Source of the DNA: an uncultured Prevotella sp.
GTDB lineage: Bacteria > Bacteroidota > Bacteroidia > Bacteroidales > Bacteroidaceae
Direction of reading: 5' to 3'
Assembly (NCBI GenBank): GCA_937877595.1
Contig: CALFIY010000049.1
Location: 1-41,344, forward strand
Length of the DNA stretch: 41,344 nucleotides
The translations under genes were made by a program, and so were the position numbers. Shown here piece after piece: positions 25,269-33,694 of this stretch; position 1 is the first letter of the stretch; the number at the start of each line of letters is the position of its first letter. The notes under the pieces are model-generated. The model ran no database searches. It saw only the letters and a program-made list of their open reading frames with translations, and had not been told where the DNA came from.

Positions 25269-25291
25269 CGGCCGCAGCACAGCATCTGTGG

Positions 25292-25328
25292 AAAAAGCAG
25301 TTGCAGCATCAGTAACTGACGCTGCAAC
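25292..25328 (-). terminator. Intrinsic terminator of the cstA-to-radical SAM operon
   Basis: GTTGCAGC (25300-25307) pairs with GCTGCAAC (25321-25328), with an inner CAGT/ACTG pair. On the minus strand the hairpin is followed by CTTTTT (25292-25297), as expected for factor-independent termination. The stem overlaps the last codons and the stop of the radical SAM gene. There is no T-run on the plus side, so it should mainly stop leftward transcripts. Confidence 0.6.
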
Positions 25329-26085
25329 TGAAGCCAATGGCCTCCACGCGGTCGCGAACGGCGTCGAGCCGTTCGCGACTGGCTTTCAAAAGTCCTTGTG
25401 TCGGAGTTTCGCGATCGATGGTATATACCATTACCTGCTGTGGCTTGATTTCCTTTATTGCCTCAAGCCACGGAAGCACATATTGTTCGCCAGTGTTGTC
25501 TACCGACTCGCCGTTGGCCTCTCCCTGCATGAAGATAGTCTGAATTATCACATGCCCATTGAATGATTTCAGACGCTCCACGGTTTTTGCCACATCGTAT
25601 GTGCCGCATGGGTGGTCTACCTTGCTTATGTATGCAGGGTCTACGGTGTCGAGTTTCAGAATATTGTTGTCTACAAGCATCAGGGCGTCGTGTACTTCAC
25701 GGCGGTGGATCATCGTGGAGTTGCTCAGAACGCTGACCTTAGCCGCAGGACAGTATTTGTTGCGAAGGGCAATGGTGTCGCCTACGATATCGGGGAAATC
25801 AGGATGGCAAGTGGGCTCGCCATTGCCGGCAAAAGTGAGAACATCGGGCAGTTCACCTTTCTGCTTCATTTCCTGCAGTTTTGCTTCCAGCGCAGCAGCA
25901 ACTTCACTACGTGTGGGAAGCGGTAGTTTCGGACGGTGGTCTTCATTGAAACCACATTCGCAGTAGATGCAGTCGAAGGAGCATACCTTGCCGTCGGCAG
26001 GCAGCAGATTGATGCCAAGCGAAATACCCAGGCGCCTGCTCCTGACAGGACCGAAGATGGGAGAAGGATAGATGACGGTACTCAT
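25309..26085 (-). CDS. Radical SAM protein
   Basis: A 258-residue radical S-adenosylmethionine protein. The [4Fe-4S] motif is CSFDCIYCECGF (CX3CX2C), near residue 38, followed by a TIM-barrel core with the glycine-rich LTFAGNGEPTCHPDFPDI and LSNSTMIHRREV. It is a short family member, similar to stand-alone radical SAM proteins annotated in many anaerobes without a known substrate; I do not assign a reaction. It is the last gene of the cstA operon, 11 bases after the C69 dipeptidase, and its 3' end forms part of a terminator hairpin. Confidence 0.85.
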   Translation of the reverse strand: MSTVIYPSPIFGPVRSRRLGISLGINLLPADGKVCSFDCIYCECGFNEDHRPKLPLPTRSEVAAALEAKLQEMKQKGELPDVLTFAGNGEPTCHPDFPDIVGDTIALRNKYCPAAKVSVLSNSTMIHRREVHDALMLVDNNILKLDTVDPAYISKVDHPCGTYDVAKTVERLKSFNGHVIIQTIFMQGEANGESVDNTGEQYVLPWLEAIKEIKPQQVMVYTIDRETPTQGLLKASRERLDAVRDRVEAIGFSCSVSY

Positions 26086-26096
26086 TGCTGTTGACG

Positions 26097-27764
26097 TTAT
26101 TCTGTGGGAGCGATATAGCGCTCGCCGCTTTCCTTAGCCAACTTACGGGCAAACGGCGTGGGATATCCAGGACGTTCAACGGTGGCGCCAAGTCCTTCTT
26201 TGTTGAGAATGAATCGTCCTTCGCTGTCCACGGGTTTGCGCGCCATGTCATTATGACGCACGATGAGGAATACTGCTAACTGGCGCCAGCGCTCTATCAT
26301 GCGCTGAGCCTGATTTACGCTGTAGTCGTTGAGGAAACGGGCCGCCTTGGCTGGCGATTCGGAGTAGCACTGACGTGCATTAGCCTCTATCATCGGCTGC
26401 TGTGCGAGATACGCATTCTGCAGAGAGTCGCGCACTTGGCGTAAATCTGGGAACAGTGCCGAATAGCGTGGATAAACCATATTGCTAACCCAGTTGCAAA
26501 CCCAGTAGGCGCTCTTGTCTGAAAACTTGACATCGCTGGCATCGGGAGCATTGAAACATTCAGGGCGAACGGTCATGGAACAGTAGACCGGAACGTAGGC
26601 CACCATTGCAGCATCATCGTTGCCAAACCACAGGCAGCCTCCTATCTCGCGAGGCAGCCATGAGCGCATTTGCGAAACAAAGGTGAAGGCCGTCTGCTGT
26701 GTTGAGATGGGGCGCTCGTTGAAGTAGCGCTTGCCGTCTACTTTAAAATAAAGAGGTGTGGGGCGATAGGGCATCTGCCAGATGCCACCGCCAATGTCGG
26801 TAGAGTCTATTTCGAGAGCCGTGCCTTCAAAATGGTCGCGCATGTCGTTCATAACGTCGGCGACGGAGACTTTCTTGTCGGGGACAACCCACAGCGGCAT
26901 ATCCTCAGCATTCGCGTCCTTGCCGAGAACCCACGGCAGGTAGCGGTCCATGCCCTGTTTGTGATGGCGGAAGAAACTCCATGCTCGGGCATCGCAGATG
27001 CGACGGCCGGAAAAGTCGGGTGCAGCATACGCTTTCTTCCACGAGAAATCTTCGTCGCGTCCGCTGAACCATCCCATCTTGCGTGCGTAGCGTATGACAT
27101 TCTTTGAAAACAGGACATTCTTACTGTCCTTTTGGTTGAAACGTCCTATGCGGCTCTGGTTGGCGTGGGCGCAGATGGCATCGTCGGGAATGCGCTGGGC
27201 TACCCATACGGTGCGCTCGCGCGACAGTTTGCGGTCGGAAGAGCAGCCCTGCATCTCCATTATCCACGCTTCGTTGGGGTCGCAAATGGTGAATGTCTCT
27301 CCCTCGGAACAGTAGCCGTATTGCTCTACAAGCGTTGTCATTGTCTGTATTGCCTCACGGGCATTGCGTGAGCGCTGAAGAGTGATGTATATCAGAGAGC
27401 CGTAGTCGAGAATACCGGTAGTGTCTACCATCTCCTCACGGCCGCCGTAGGTCGTCTCGCCTATCGTGAGTTGCCACTCGTTGATGTTTCCTATCACATT
27501 GTATGTTTCCGGGGCTTCGGCTATTTGGCCGAGATATTTGTTGGTATCCCAGTCATACACCTTGCGCATTGAGCCTTTGGGATGCTTGCTTGCCGGATAG
27601 TGACAGAGTGGCATGTAGGCTCCGTAGGAGTCAGCGTTATAGGAACAGATAACGGAGCCGTCGGCAGATGCTTTTTTTCCTACAATGAGATTTGTGCATG
27701 CCGCGGCTTGCTGGGGTGCGAAAAGCATAGCCAGTGCTGCCAGAGTGAAAATGTGTCGTAGCAT
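26097..27764 (-). CDS. C69 family dipeptidase (peptidase U34 type), secreted
   Basis: A 555-residue N-terminal-nucleophile hydrolase that cleaves dipeptides. The signal peptide (MLRHIFTLAALAMLFAPQQAAA) is followed directly by CTNLIVGKKASADGSV, so cleavage exposes Cys as the catalytic N-terminal residue, the hallmark of family C69. Further blocks are INEWQLTIGETTYGGRE, EGETFTICDPNEAWIMEM and HANQSRIGRF. It should act in the periplasm or at the surface. The gene begins one base after the M23 peptidase stop, so the two peptidases are almost certainly cotranscribed. Confidence 0.92.
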   Translation of the reverse strand: MLRHIFTLAALAMLFAPQQAAACTNLIVGKKASADGSVICSYNADSYGAYMPLCHYPASKHPKGSMRKVYDWDTNKYLGQIAEAPETYNVIGNINEWQLTIGETTYGGREEMVDTTGILDYGSLIYITLQRSRNAREAIQTMTTLVEQYGYCSEGETFTICDPNEAWIMEMQGCSSDRKLSRERTVWVAQRIPDDAICAHANQSRIGRFNQKDSKNVLFSKNVIRYARKMGWFSGRDEDFSWKKAYAAPDFSGRRICDARAWSFFRHHKQGMDRYLPWVLGKDANAEDMPLWVVPDKKVSVADVMNDMRDHFEGTALEIDSTDIGGGIWQMPYRPTPLYFKVDGKRYFNERPISTQQTAFTFVSQMRSWLPREIGGCLWFGNDDAAMVAYVPVYCSMTVRPECFNAPDASDVKFSDKSAYWVCNWVSNMVYPRYSALFPDLRQVRDSLQNAYLAQQPMIEANARQCYSESPAKAARFLNDYSVNQAQRMIERWRQLAVFLIVRHNDMARKPVDSEGRFILNKEGLGATVERPGYPTPFARKLAKESGERYIAPTE

Positions 27765-27765
27765 A

Positions 27766-29163
27766 TCAGTTTGCTTTGGTTCGTTGTTTTATTTCGTAAT
27801 GTGCACTAAGTTCGCGTATAGGTGTACTTATCCAGCCGTTGCTGTAGCGGCCGCCGATGTCGTGGCCGTCACATTCTATGTAAAGTAGGGACGGGTCTGC
27901 AACTTCCTGTCTCAGGGCAATGCTCAGTTCGCCACACCCAAAAAGTGGTAGCGGTTCGGAAGAGAAACAATAGCGCGGTGAGAGAAGTCCTTTTTCTGCC
28001 GTGGTATGGATGGCAGTATTGACCGCAACCATTCTGGGTGGTATCACGAGCGTCATGCCTGGCATGGAAACTGTTGTAAGACGATCGCAGAACACAGCAG
28101 AGCCACAGCAATAAGGCTGCGCAGTGGCTTTTGCCATTGCAATGTTTTCGCGCTTGCCCACAACGGTAAATGCATAGTGCGACTCATTGCCAAAATAGTC
28201 GCGAAGGTAATACTCCAGTCTGTATGGCCTCTCTTCATGGAAGTCGACATATCCGCGATTGCTGTCGGCATGAAGCATGGGCAGCGTAACGCCTGGCAGG
28301 ATGAACGAGCGCATGTACCAGGTCCTGTTGCGTCGCCAGTGGGAAAAGTCGCCCCATGCGTTGACTTGCCTGTTGTCGTTGGTGGGGATGCGGTCAACAT
28401 CAGAGCGAAACACCTCGTGGCCGTCAACCAGCAGTATGGTCTGCCGTATGCCGTAGTAATTGTGTACTCCCTGCATGTAGTCGTCGGCCCAGAGCGCAAA
28501 TCCTACGCGCCCCCATGCCGTAAGCAGCGTGGATGTTTCCGTACTGTCGGCATTGATGCGGTCGCAAGGAAAAGTCTGTATGCTTGATGTACCGCAGAAT
28601 GTGCCGTGGCCTGCAAGTGGGCAGGCCATGATGCTATGGGCGCGCGGGGCAACACTGTCGCTGATAAGATGGCCGATGAAATCCAGAGGATCCAGCATGT
28701 TCCACGTCTGCGTATCGTGTATTTCGAGATGCAGATGAGGCCCTGTGCTATGGCCGGTGTTGCCGCTGATAGCAATCAACTGTCCCTGGCTTACAGGAAA
28801 GTCGAGTGGTGTGAAATGAATGTCAATAGTGTCGCGGCCATTCGGGCGCGTGATGTGCTTCTCAAGCCTTGGCGAGAAGCGTTTCAGATGAGCGTAGACG
28901 CTGGTGTAGCCTTCGGGATGGGTTACGTAGACAGCATTGCCGAAGCCATAAAGCCCTACTGTTATCCTGCTCACGTATCCGTCGGCTATGGAGCGTACGT
29001 GTTTGCCTTCTACATTGTCTGTCTTTATGTCCAGTCCGCCGTGGAAGTGGTATGGCCGCGGCTCGCCAAAATTGCCGGCCAGCGTGATGTCGTAGTCAAC
29101 AGGTGAAGAATATCTCACCGGAACAATGGCCAACATCACGCTGGCTATAATGGCTGTCAGCAT
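27766..29163 (-). CDS. M23 family metallopeptidase (LytM-like), exported
   Basis: A 465-residue protein with an N-terminal hydrophobic signal (MLTAIIASVMLAIVP) and an M23 domain close to the N-terminus. The zinc ligands are visible in PYHFHGGLDIK (HxxxD) and GPHLHLEIHD (HxH), with YVTHPEGYTSVYAHLKRF between. The catalytic set is therefore complete and a peptidoglycan endopeptidase role is likely. The remaining 300 residues are beta-rich and unrecognised, ending in a lone strand-rich domain. Its start overlaps the nadC end by seven bases. It is unusual in having the peptidase domain at the N-terminus. Confidence 0.9.
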   Translation of the reverse strand: MLTAIIASVMLAIVPVRYSSPVDYDITLAGNFGEPRPYHFHGGLDIKTDNVEGKHVRSIADGYVSRITVGLYGFGNAVYVTHPEGYTSVYAHLKRFSPRLEKHITRPNGRDTIDIHFTPLDFPVSQGQLIAISGNTGHSTGPHLHLEIHDTQTWNMLDPLDFIGHLISDSVAPRAHSIMACPLAGHGTFCGTSSIQTFPCDRINADSTETSTLLTAWGRVGFALWADDYMQGVHNYYGIRQTILLVDGHEVFRSDVDRIPTNDNRQVNAWGDFSHWRRNRTWYMRSFILPGVTLPMLHADSNRGYVDFHEERPYRLEYYLRDYFGNESHYAFTVVGKRENIAMAKATAQPYCCGSAVFCDRLTTVSMPGMTLVIPPRMVAVNTAIHTTAEKGLLSPRYCFSSEPLPLFGCGELSIALRQEVADPSLLYIECDGHDIGGRYSNGWISTPIRELSAHYEIKQRTKAN

Positions 29164-30008
29164 GCTTTGAAACTCATGTCGAGACCCTTCACTGAGTGGG
29201 TCAGTGCGCCAACTGAGATAAAGTCAACGCCCTGTTCGGCATAGTCGCGAATGGTGTCGAAAGTGATGCCGCCGCTCGACTCTGTCTCATAGCGATGGTT
29301 GATGATGTCTACGGCTTTCTTGGTGTCGGCAACGCTGAAGTTGTCGAGCATAATGCGGTCCACGCCGCCGTGGTCGAGCACTTGCTGCAACTCATCGAAC
29401 GAACGCACCTCTATCTCTATCTTCAGGTTGAGGCCCTTGCGCTTCAGATAGTCGTGGCAGCGGTCGATAGCCTGTGTGATACCGCCTGCAAAGTCGACGT
29501 GATTGTCTTTTAAAAGTATCATATCGAACAGGCCAATGCGGTGATTAGTACCACCGCCAATCTTCACAGCCTCCTTCTCCAGCATGCGCATGCCTGGAGT
29601 CGTTTTTCTTGTGTCGAGCACGCGGGCACCAGTGCCTTTCAGGCGCTCTACGTAGCGCGCTGTCATGGTGGCAATGCCGCTCATGCGCTGCATGATGTTG
29701 AGCATGAGTCGTTCTGTCTGCAGCAGAGAGCGCACCTTGCCGCTCACCACCATTGCTATGTCGCCAGGGCGTACGTGAGCGCCGTCGCCAATCATCACGT
29801 CAACCTGCATGGACGGGTCGAAGTGGTGGAAAACCTGCTTTGCTACCTCCACGCCGGCCAATACGCCCTCTTCTTTTATAAGAAGGTGTGATTTTCCCAT
29901 GGCATCCTCTGGAATGCAACATAGTGTGGTGTGGTCTCCGTCGCCGATGTCTTCTGCAAACGAGAGTTCTATCAGTTGCTCTACAAGTTCTTCTACGCTG
30001 TATTTCAT
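29157..30008 (-). CDS. nadC: Nicotinate-nucleotide pyrophosphorylase (quinolinate phosphoribosyltransferase)
   Basis: A 283-residue enzyme that converts quinolinate plus PRPP to nicotinate mononucleotide and CO2, the step after NadA. Typical blocks are EDIGDGDHTTLCCIPED, the quinolinate-binding VLDTRKTTPGMRMLEKEAVKIGGGTNHRIGLFDMILLKDNH, and C-terminal ESSGGITFDTIRDYAEQGVDFISVGALTHS. It lies in an operon with cstA, a small OMP and two peptidases rather than with nadA. Confidence 0.95.
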   Translation of the reverse strand: MKYSVEELVEQLIELSFAEDIGDGDHTTLCCIPEDAMGKSHLLIKEEGVLAGVEVAKQVFHHFDPSMQVDVMIGDGAHVRPGDIAMVVSGKVRSLLQTERLMLNIMQRMSGIATMTARYVERLKGTGARVLDTRKTTPGMRMLEKEAVKIGGGTNHRIGLFDMILLKDNHVDFAGGITQAIDRCHDYLKRKGLNLKIEIEVRSFDELQQVLDHGGVDRIMLDNFSVADTKKAVDIINHRYETESSGGITFDTIRDYAEQGVDFISVGALTHSVKGLDMSFKAC

Positions 30009-30034
30009 ACGTTGTTTATAATTACAGGGTTGTG

Positions 30035-30574
30035 TTAGTTCTGCGTTTTATCCTTGAAGAGATAAACGCCTACGCCAAGCCTAAATCCTACAGTGCTGTA
30101 GTCGCTGTGGTTCTTGAACGACTGTTCGTAGTATAACTCTGGCTCTATGGTAACGGTGCGGCTGACAAAGAAAGCATATCCCACCTGTACGCTGGGGAGC
30201 AGGTCTTTATAGCCGCTGAAATGCTGGTTAGAGCCGTTGGCGTACTTGTAATAGTCGCCATTGTGTTTATAGATGGCAGAAGCACCAAGGTATAGACCGT
30301 TCTGCTCGATATAGTAGCGTGCGCCTATGCCTGCCTGCAGTTGATGTGGCAGGCTATTCTGCTTTTCGTAGCCAAGTTGTGCGGTAAACATCACGTCGTC
30401 AAGGACAAGGTAGCCAACTCGGCTCTGAAACGCGAATTTTCCCTTTTGGTTCCCGTTGTAACTAAAATCAAGGCCCGACAGTGAGGCTCCCATGTAGAAT
30501 TTTCCCTGCTCAAACTGAGCGTGGGCGGCGACTGTCATCATCAGCGCCATGACAAACAATGCGATTTTCTTCAT
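30035..30574 (-). CDS. Small outer-membrane beta-barrel (porin-like) protein
   Basis: A 179-residue protein with a signal peptide (MKKIALFVMALMMTVAAHAQ) and an eight-strand-type OmpW/OmpX-like pattern: KFYMGASLSGLDFSYNG, FAFQSRVGYLVLDDVMFTAQLGYE, LQAGIGARYYIEQNGLYLGASAIYK, VGYAFFVSRTVTIEPELYYEQS and TVGFRLGVGVYLF. The terminal strand ends before a short charged tail (KDKTQN). Function is unknown. Its ATG overlaps the cstA stop (ATGA), so it is coupled to the transporter and may be the outer-membrane partner, though that is inference. Confidence 0.82.
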   Translation of the reverse strand: MKKIALFVMALMMTVAAHAQFEQGKFYMGASLSGLDFSYNGNQKGKFAFQSRVGYLVLDDVMFTAQLGYEKQNSLPHQLQAGIGARYYIEQNGLYLGASAIYKHNGDYYKYANGSNQHFSGYKDLLPSVQVGYAFFVSRTVTIEPELYYEQSFKNHSDYSTVGFRLGVGVYLFKDKTQN

Positions 30575-32040
30575 CGTAGGATAGTTTTTTGAATTGCTGT
30601 GTATTTATTTTCCTTTTTCTTATCTTTTCTTTTCCAGACAATGAACCATATCACGGCAACAGCAAGGGCGATGGCTCCTACTATATAGCCTATGGTGATG
30701 TCGAATGCAAATGCATTTTTCGATACCATGATAAAACTGGAACATACCACAGTCATAAAGAGTGCTGGCAGCAGGGTAATCCAATAGGGCTTGTTGTTGC
30801 GGACGAGATATACCGTGATGGCCCATAGCGTGAATACGGCAAGAGTCTGGTTGGCCCATCCGAAGTAACTCCATATCACGTTGAAGCCGTCAGGATTGGA
30901 GATGTTGAAGAAGAGCAGTGCGAGAGTGGCAGCGAACAGTGGGATGCAAATCCATATGCGCTTCATAATGGTGCGCTGCTCAAGATGTATGAATTCAGCA
31001 ATGATGAGTCGTGCCGAACGCAGTGCGGTGTCACCGCTTGTGATAGGTGCTGCCACAACTCCCAGCAGTGCCAGGATTCCGCCAATGGTGCCAAGCCATC
31101 CATTGCTCACTGCAGTCACAACTTCAGGGGCTTGCAGCGTTAGAGGCTGGCCGAGTTCGGATGCTGCTCCGCCATAGAAGAAATACATAGATACCGTTGC
31201 CCAGATGAGTGCCACAAGACCCTCGGTAATCATTGCTCCGTAGAACAGCGGGCGCCCCATTCGCTCATCCTTTACGCACCGTGCCATAAGTGGCGTCTGT
31301 GTTGCGTGAAAACCGCTGATGGCTCCGCACGCAATCGTTATGAAAAGTGCAGGGAAGATGGGCGATGTGTAATTTTCGCCGTAGATTCCGTCGTAGAGTT
31401 CCGGCAGCGTTGGCCATTTGACAAACAGTACAACCATCAAGGCCAGGGCCATGAAGAGCATGGATATGGCAAATACGGGATATATCTTGCCGATTATCTT
31501 GTCTATCGGCAGCATTGTGGCAATGATGTAGTATACGAAGATAATGCCACACCAAAGATACACCCATGTCAGTCCGTCGTCCATCATCTTTCCAAGTATC
31601 AGTGCAGGGCTGTAAACAAATACTGCACCTACCAGCATCAGCAGGAAAACGGAGAAAACCAGCATCACTTGTTTTGTGGATTTCCCAAGATAGTGGCCGA
31701 TGATTTCCGGAAGTCCTGCTCCGTCGTGGCGCATTGACAGCATGCCAGAGAGATAGTCGTGTGTGGCTCCTGCAAAAATGCAGCCCAGTACGATCCACAG
31801 GTAGGCCGCCGGTCCAAACTTGGCGCCCATTATGGCGCCAAAGATAGGTCCTGTTCCAGCAATGTTAAGGAATTGGATCATAAACACTTTCCACGATGGC
31901 AATACTATAAAGTCTACTCCATCGGCTTTGGCCACTGCGGGCGTCGTGCGGTTGTCTGGAGCGAAGACGTGCTCCACGAATTTTCCATAGACAACATAGC
32001 CCACAACAAGAGCCACAAGGCTCAGCAGAAAAGTAATCAT
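30571..32040 (-). CDS. cstA: Carbon starvation protein CstA family transporter
   Basis: A 489-residue polytopic inner-membrane protein. The CstA signature is clear: VAKADGVDFIVLPSWKVFMIQFLNIAGTGPIFGAIMGAKFGPAAYLWIVLG, GATHDYLSGMLSMRHDGAGLPEIIGHYLG and SGFHATQTPLMARCVKDE. It is shorter than E. coli CstA (about 700), as usual for Bacteroidota. Family members import peptides or pyruvate. Here it leads an operon containing two exported peptidases, which would fit peptide scavenging; that link is inference. Expression should start at the strong promoter about 50 bases upstream. Confidence 0.92.
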   Translation of the reverse strand: MITFLLSLVALVVGYVVYGKFVEHVFAPDNRTTPAVAKADGVDFIVLPSWKVFMIQFLNIAGTGPIFGAIMGAKFGPAAYLWIVLGCIFAGATHDYLSGMLSMRHDGAGLPEIIGHYLGKSTKQVMLVFSVFLLMLVGAVFVYSPALILGKMMDDGLTWVYLWCGIIFVYYIIATMLPIDKIIGKIYPVFAISMLFMALALMVVLFVKWPTLPELYDGIYGENYTSPIFPALFITIACGAISGFHATQTPLMARCVKDERMGRPLFYGAMITEGLVALIWATVSMYFFYGGAASELGQPLTLQAPEVVTAVSNGWLGTIGGILALLGVVAAPITSGDTALRSARLIIAEFIHLEQRTIMKRIWICIPLFAATLALLFFNISNPDGFNVIWSYFGWANQTLAVFTLWAITVYLVRNNKPYWITLLPALFMTVVCSSFIMVSKNAFAFDITIGYIVGAIALAVAVIWFIVWKRKDKKKENKYTAIQKTILR

Positions 32041-32088
32041 TTGTTTTATTGACTGTTGTAGTCCTTATTATATATAATGTGTTGGCTG

Positions 32089-32119
32089 CAAAGGTAGACA
32101 TTATTTCGCAACTGCCAAA
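32089..32119 (-). promoter_or_regulatory. Predicted cstA operon promoter
   Basis: Minus strand: TTTG (32116-32119), 19 bases, then TACCTTTG (32089-32096), a full match to the Bacteroidota -33/-7 pair. The leader before the cstA ATG is about 45 bases. Confidence 0.7.
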
Positions 32120-32140
32120 AAAATAAATGCTGAAATACAA

Positions 32141-32176
32141 TATCGGGCGGTCTCCCGTCAGGGGAACCGCCCGATA
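32141..32176 (-). terminator. Terminator of the susC-susF transcript
   Basis: TATCGGGCGGT (32141-32151) pairs perfectly with ACCGCCCGATA (32166-32176), an 11-bp GC-rich stem beginning 32 bases after the susF stop. On the minus strand the hairpin is followed by a moderately T-rich stretch. It separates the sugar-uptake locus from the cstA promoter. Confidence 0.72.
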
Positions 32177-32207
32177 GTTTCTATGGTGCAAATTCTGCGT
32201 GATGCTG

Positions 32208-33674
32208 TTATTCAGCAACCAGCACGATGCAGAACTGACCTGTAATGTCGTTCAGATAGAAGTCGTACGTGCCGGCAGGAACAGCAATGTTGCTGCCTCC
32301 AACAGGAGTATAGTAGACATCCTCGCTGATGGCAGCACTGCCGTCGCCACCCCAGTTGACATCCCACGCGTGGTTGGCGCGGAACTTCAGTTCGGTGTCG
32401 CTTGTAAGCGTGTGGCGTGCATACCAGTTGTGAGGAGCCTTTTCAAGTTGCGTCATTTCAACGTCACTGCTCCATTCGTTGAAGCCGCCGATGATGCCAA
32501 TAGCCTCGTATGTGGCAGGCTCGCCGGCAACGGCTGTCCATTCGTAACTCTTAGTGCCCATGTTGATGGTCAGCGTGTAGTAGCCGCCAGTCTCGCTGGC
32601 TCCGAAAGCACCGGCATTGCTGTTGACAAGTGTTCCGGTAGCATCGGTAGAGCCGTCAACGCCGCCCCATGCAGCATCCCAGTTGCCGAAGGTGTCCTCG
32701 TCCCATATTTTGAGGCTCCACTGGTTTGGCCAGTAAGTGGTGTAACTGTACTGGTTGCCGCCGAGAGCATAGAACAGGCAGTTCTTGTCTTGGTCGCTCC
32801 AGCCGTTAGGTACGCCAACGACATAGTACTTCTTCTCTTTCAGTTCATACTTGTAGTAGAACTTGTTCATATCGAGAGTAACAACGTAGGCTGCAGCACC
32901 GGCGATAGTCGGAGTCTGGAAGCCGCCGAAACGTGGGTCGCCGGCCCAAACCAGCAGGTTGGGCGAAGTGGCGTCGCCGTTGACAGCGCATCCCAGTGCT
33001 ACGTCATCCCATGGGAAACTGGCCTCGTCGAAGCCTGAGCCTTTGTAGAACTTAAACCAGTTTTCCTCAGCCGTAGTAACGATTTCTGCCTGATATACGC
33101 CAGGCTCCACCTCGGTCATCCATGTAGGATTGCTCGGGTCCCAGCCTTGCCATTGTCCCAGCATAGCGTATCCCTTGGCATCCTTCTCGGGAATGTTGGC
33201 GGTGAAAGGAGTGAGTGTGGCTGGCGATGTGATGGAGAGCGATACGGCCTCGCCAGTAGCAAGTTGTGCATTGATGTCTGCCACAATGTCTATTGTGTGA
33301 GGAGTAGCAGAGCGGTCGAGGGTCGTTATCTCTACGATAGAGTCGAGTTGTGCGGCAGACACGGTGATTACGCCGTCAGCAAGTGTGGCTGGCAGTGTAA
33401 CGCCGTTGACCGTCACCTTCTTTATGCTGACGGAAGCCACGTCTTCGCTGCTGGCAGCAATGTTAGCGATGTCTACAAACTCTGTGGTGTTGTCCATCAC
33501 GATGTTGGCCTGAGCCCCTGGCGTGACGGTGATACCGTATGTGGCAGCATCAGAGCCCTGCTCGTTGGCCTGTGGGCTTGCCCAGTCGTCGAAGTCCTCG
33601 TTACAGGAGGTGGTGAATGCTGCTGCGCAGAGCAGCATTCCACCTAATATTATATGTTTCTTCATACGATTCAT
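32208..33674 (-). CDS. susF: SusF/SusE-type outer-membrane starch-binding lipoprotein
   Basis: A 488-residue surface lipoprotein (signal with lipobox FTTSC near residue 25). After an N-terminal Ig-like region (GITVTPGAQANIVMDN...) come three carbohydrate-binding-like modules, each opening with an aromatic glucan-binding strand: YAMLGQWQGWDPSNPTW, YYVVGVPNGWSDQDKNC and AIGIIGGFNEWSSDVEM. This is the SusF-like architecture that holds alpha-glucans on the cell surface without cutting them. It is the fourth and last gene of the sus-like operon. MKKHIILGG three codons in is an alternative start. The exact sugar is inferred from homology only. Confidence 0.85.
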   Translation of the reverse strand: MNRMKKHIILGGMLLCAAAFTTSCNEDFDDWASPQANEQGSDAATYGITVTPGAQANIVMDNTTEFVDIANIAASSEDVASVSIKKVTVNGVTLPATLADGVITVSAAQLDSIVEITTLDRSATPHTIDIVADINAQLATGEAVSLSITSPATLTPFTANIPEKDAKGYAMLGQWQGWDPSNPTWMTEVEPGVYQAEIVTTAEENWFKFYKGSGFDEASFPWDDVALGCAVNGDATSPNLLVWAGDPRFGGFQTPTIAGAAAYVVTLDMNKFYYKYELKEKKYYVVGVPNGWSDQDKNCLFYALGGNQYSYTTYWPNQWSLKIWDEDTFGNWDAAWGGVDGSTDATGTLVNSNAGAFGASETGGYYTLTINMGTKSYEWTAVAGEPATYEAIGIIGGFNEWSSDVEMTQLEKAPHNWYARHTLTSDTELKFRANHAWDVNWGGDGSAAISEDVYYTPVGGSNIAVPAGTYDFYLNDITGQFCIVLVAE

Positions 33675-33694
33675 TGAAATTACGTTTATTAAAG

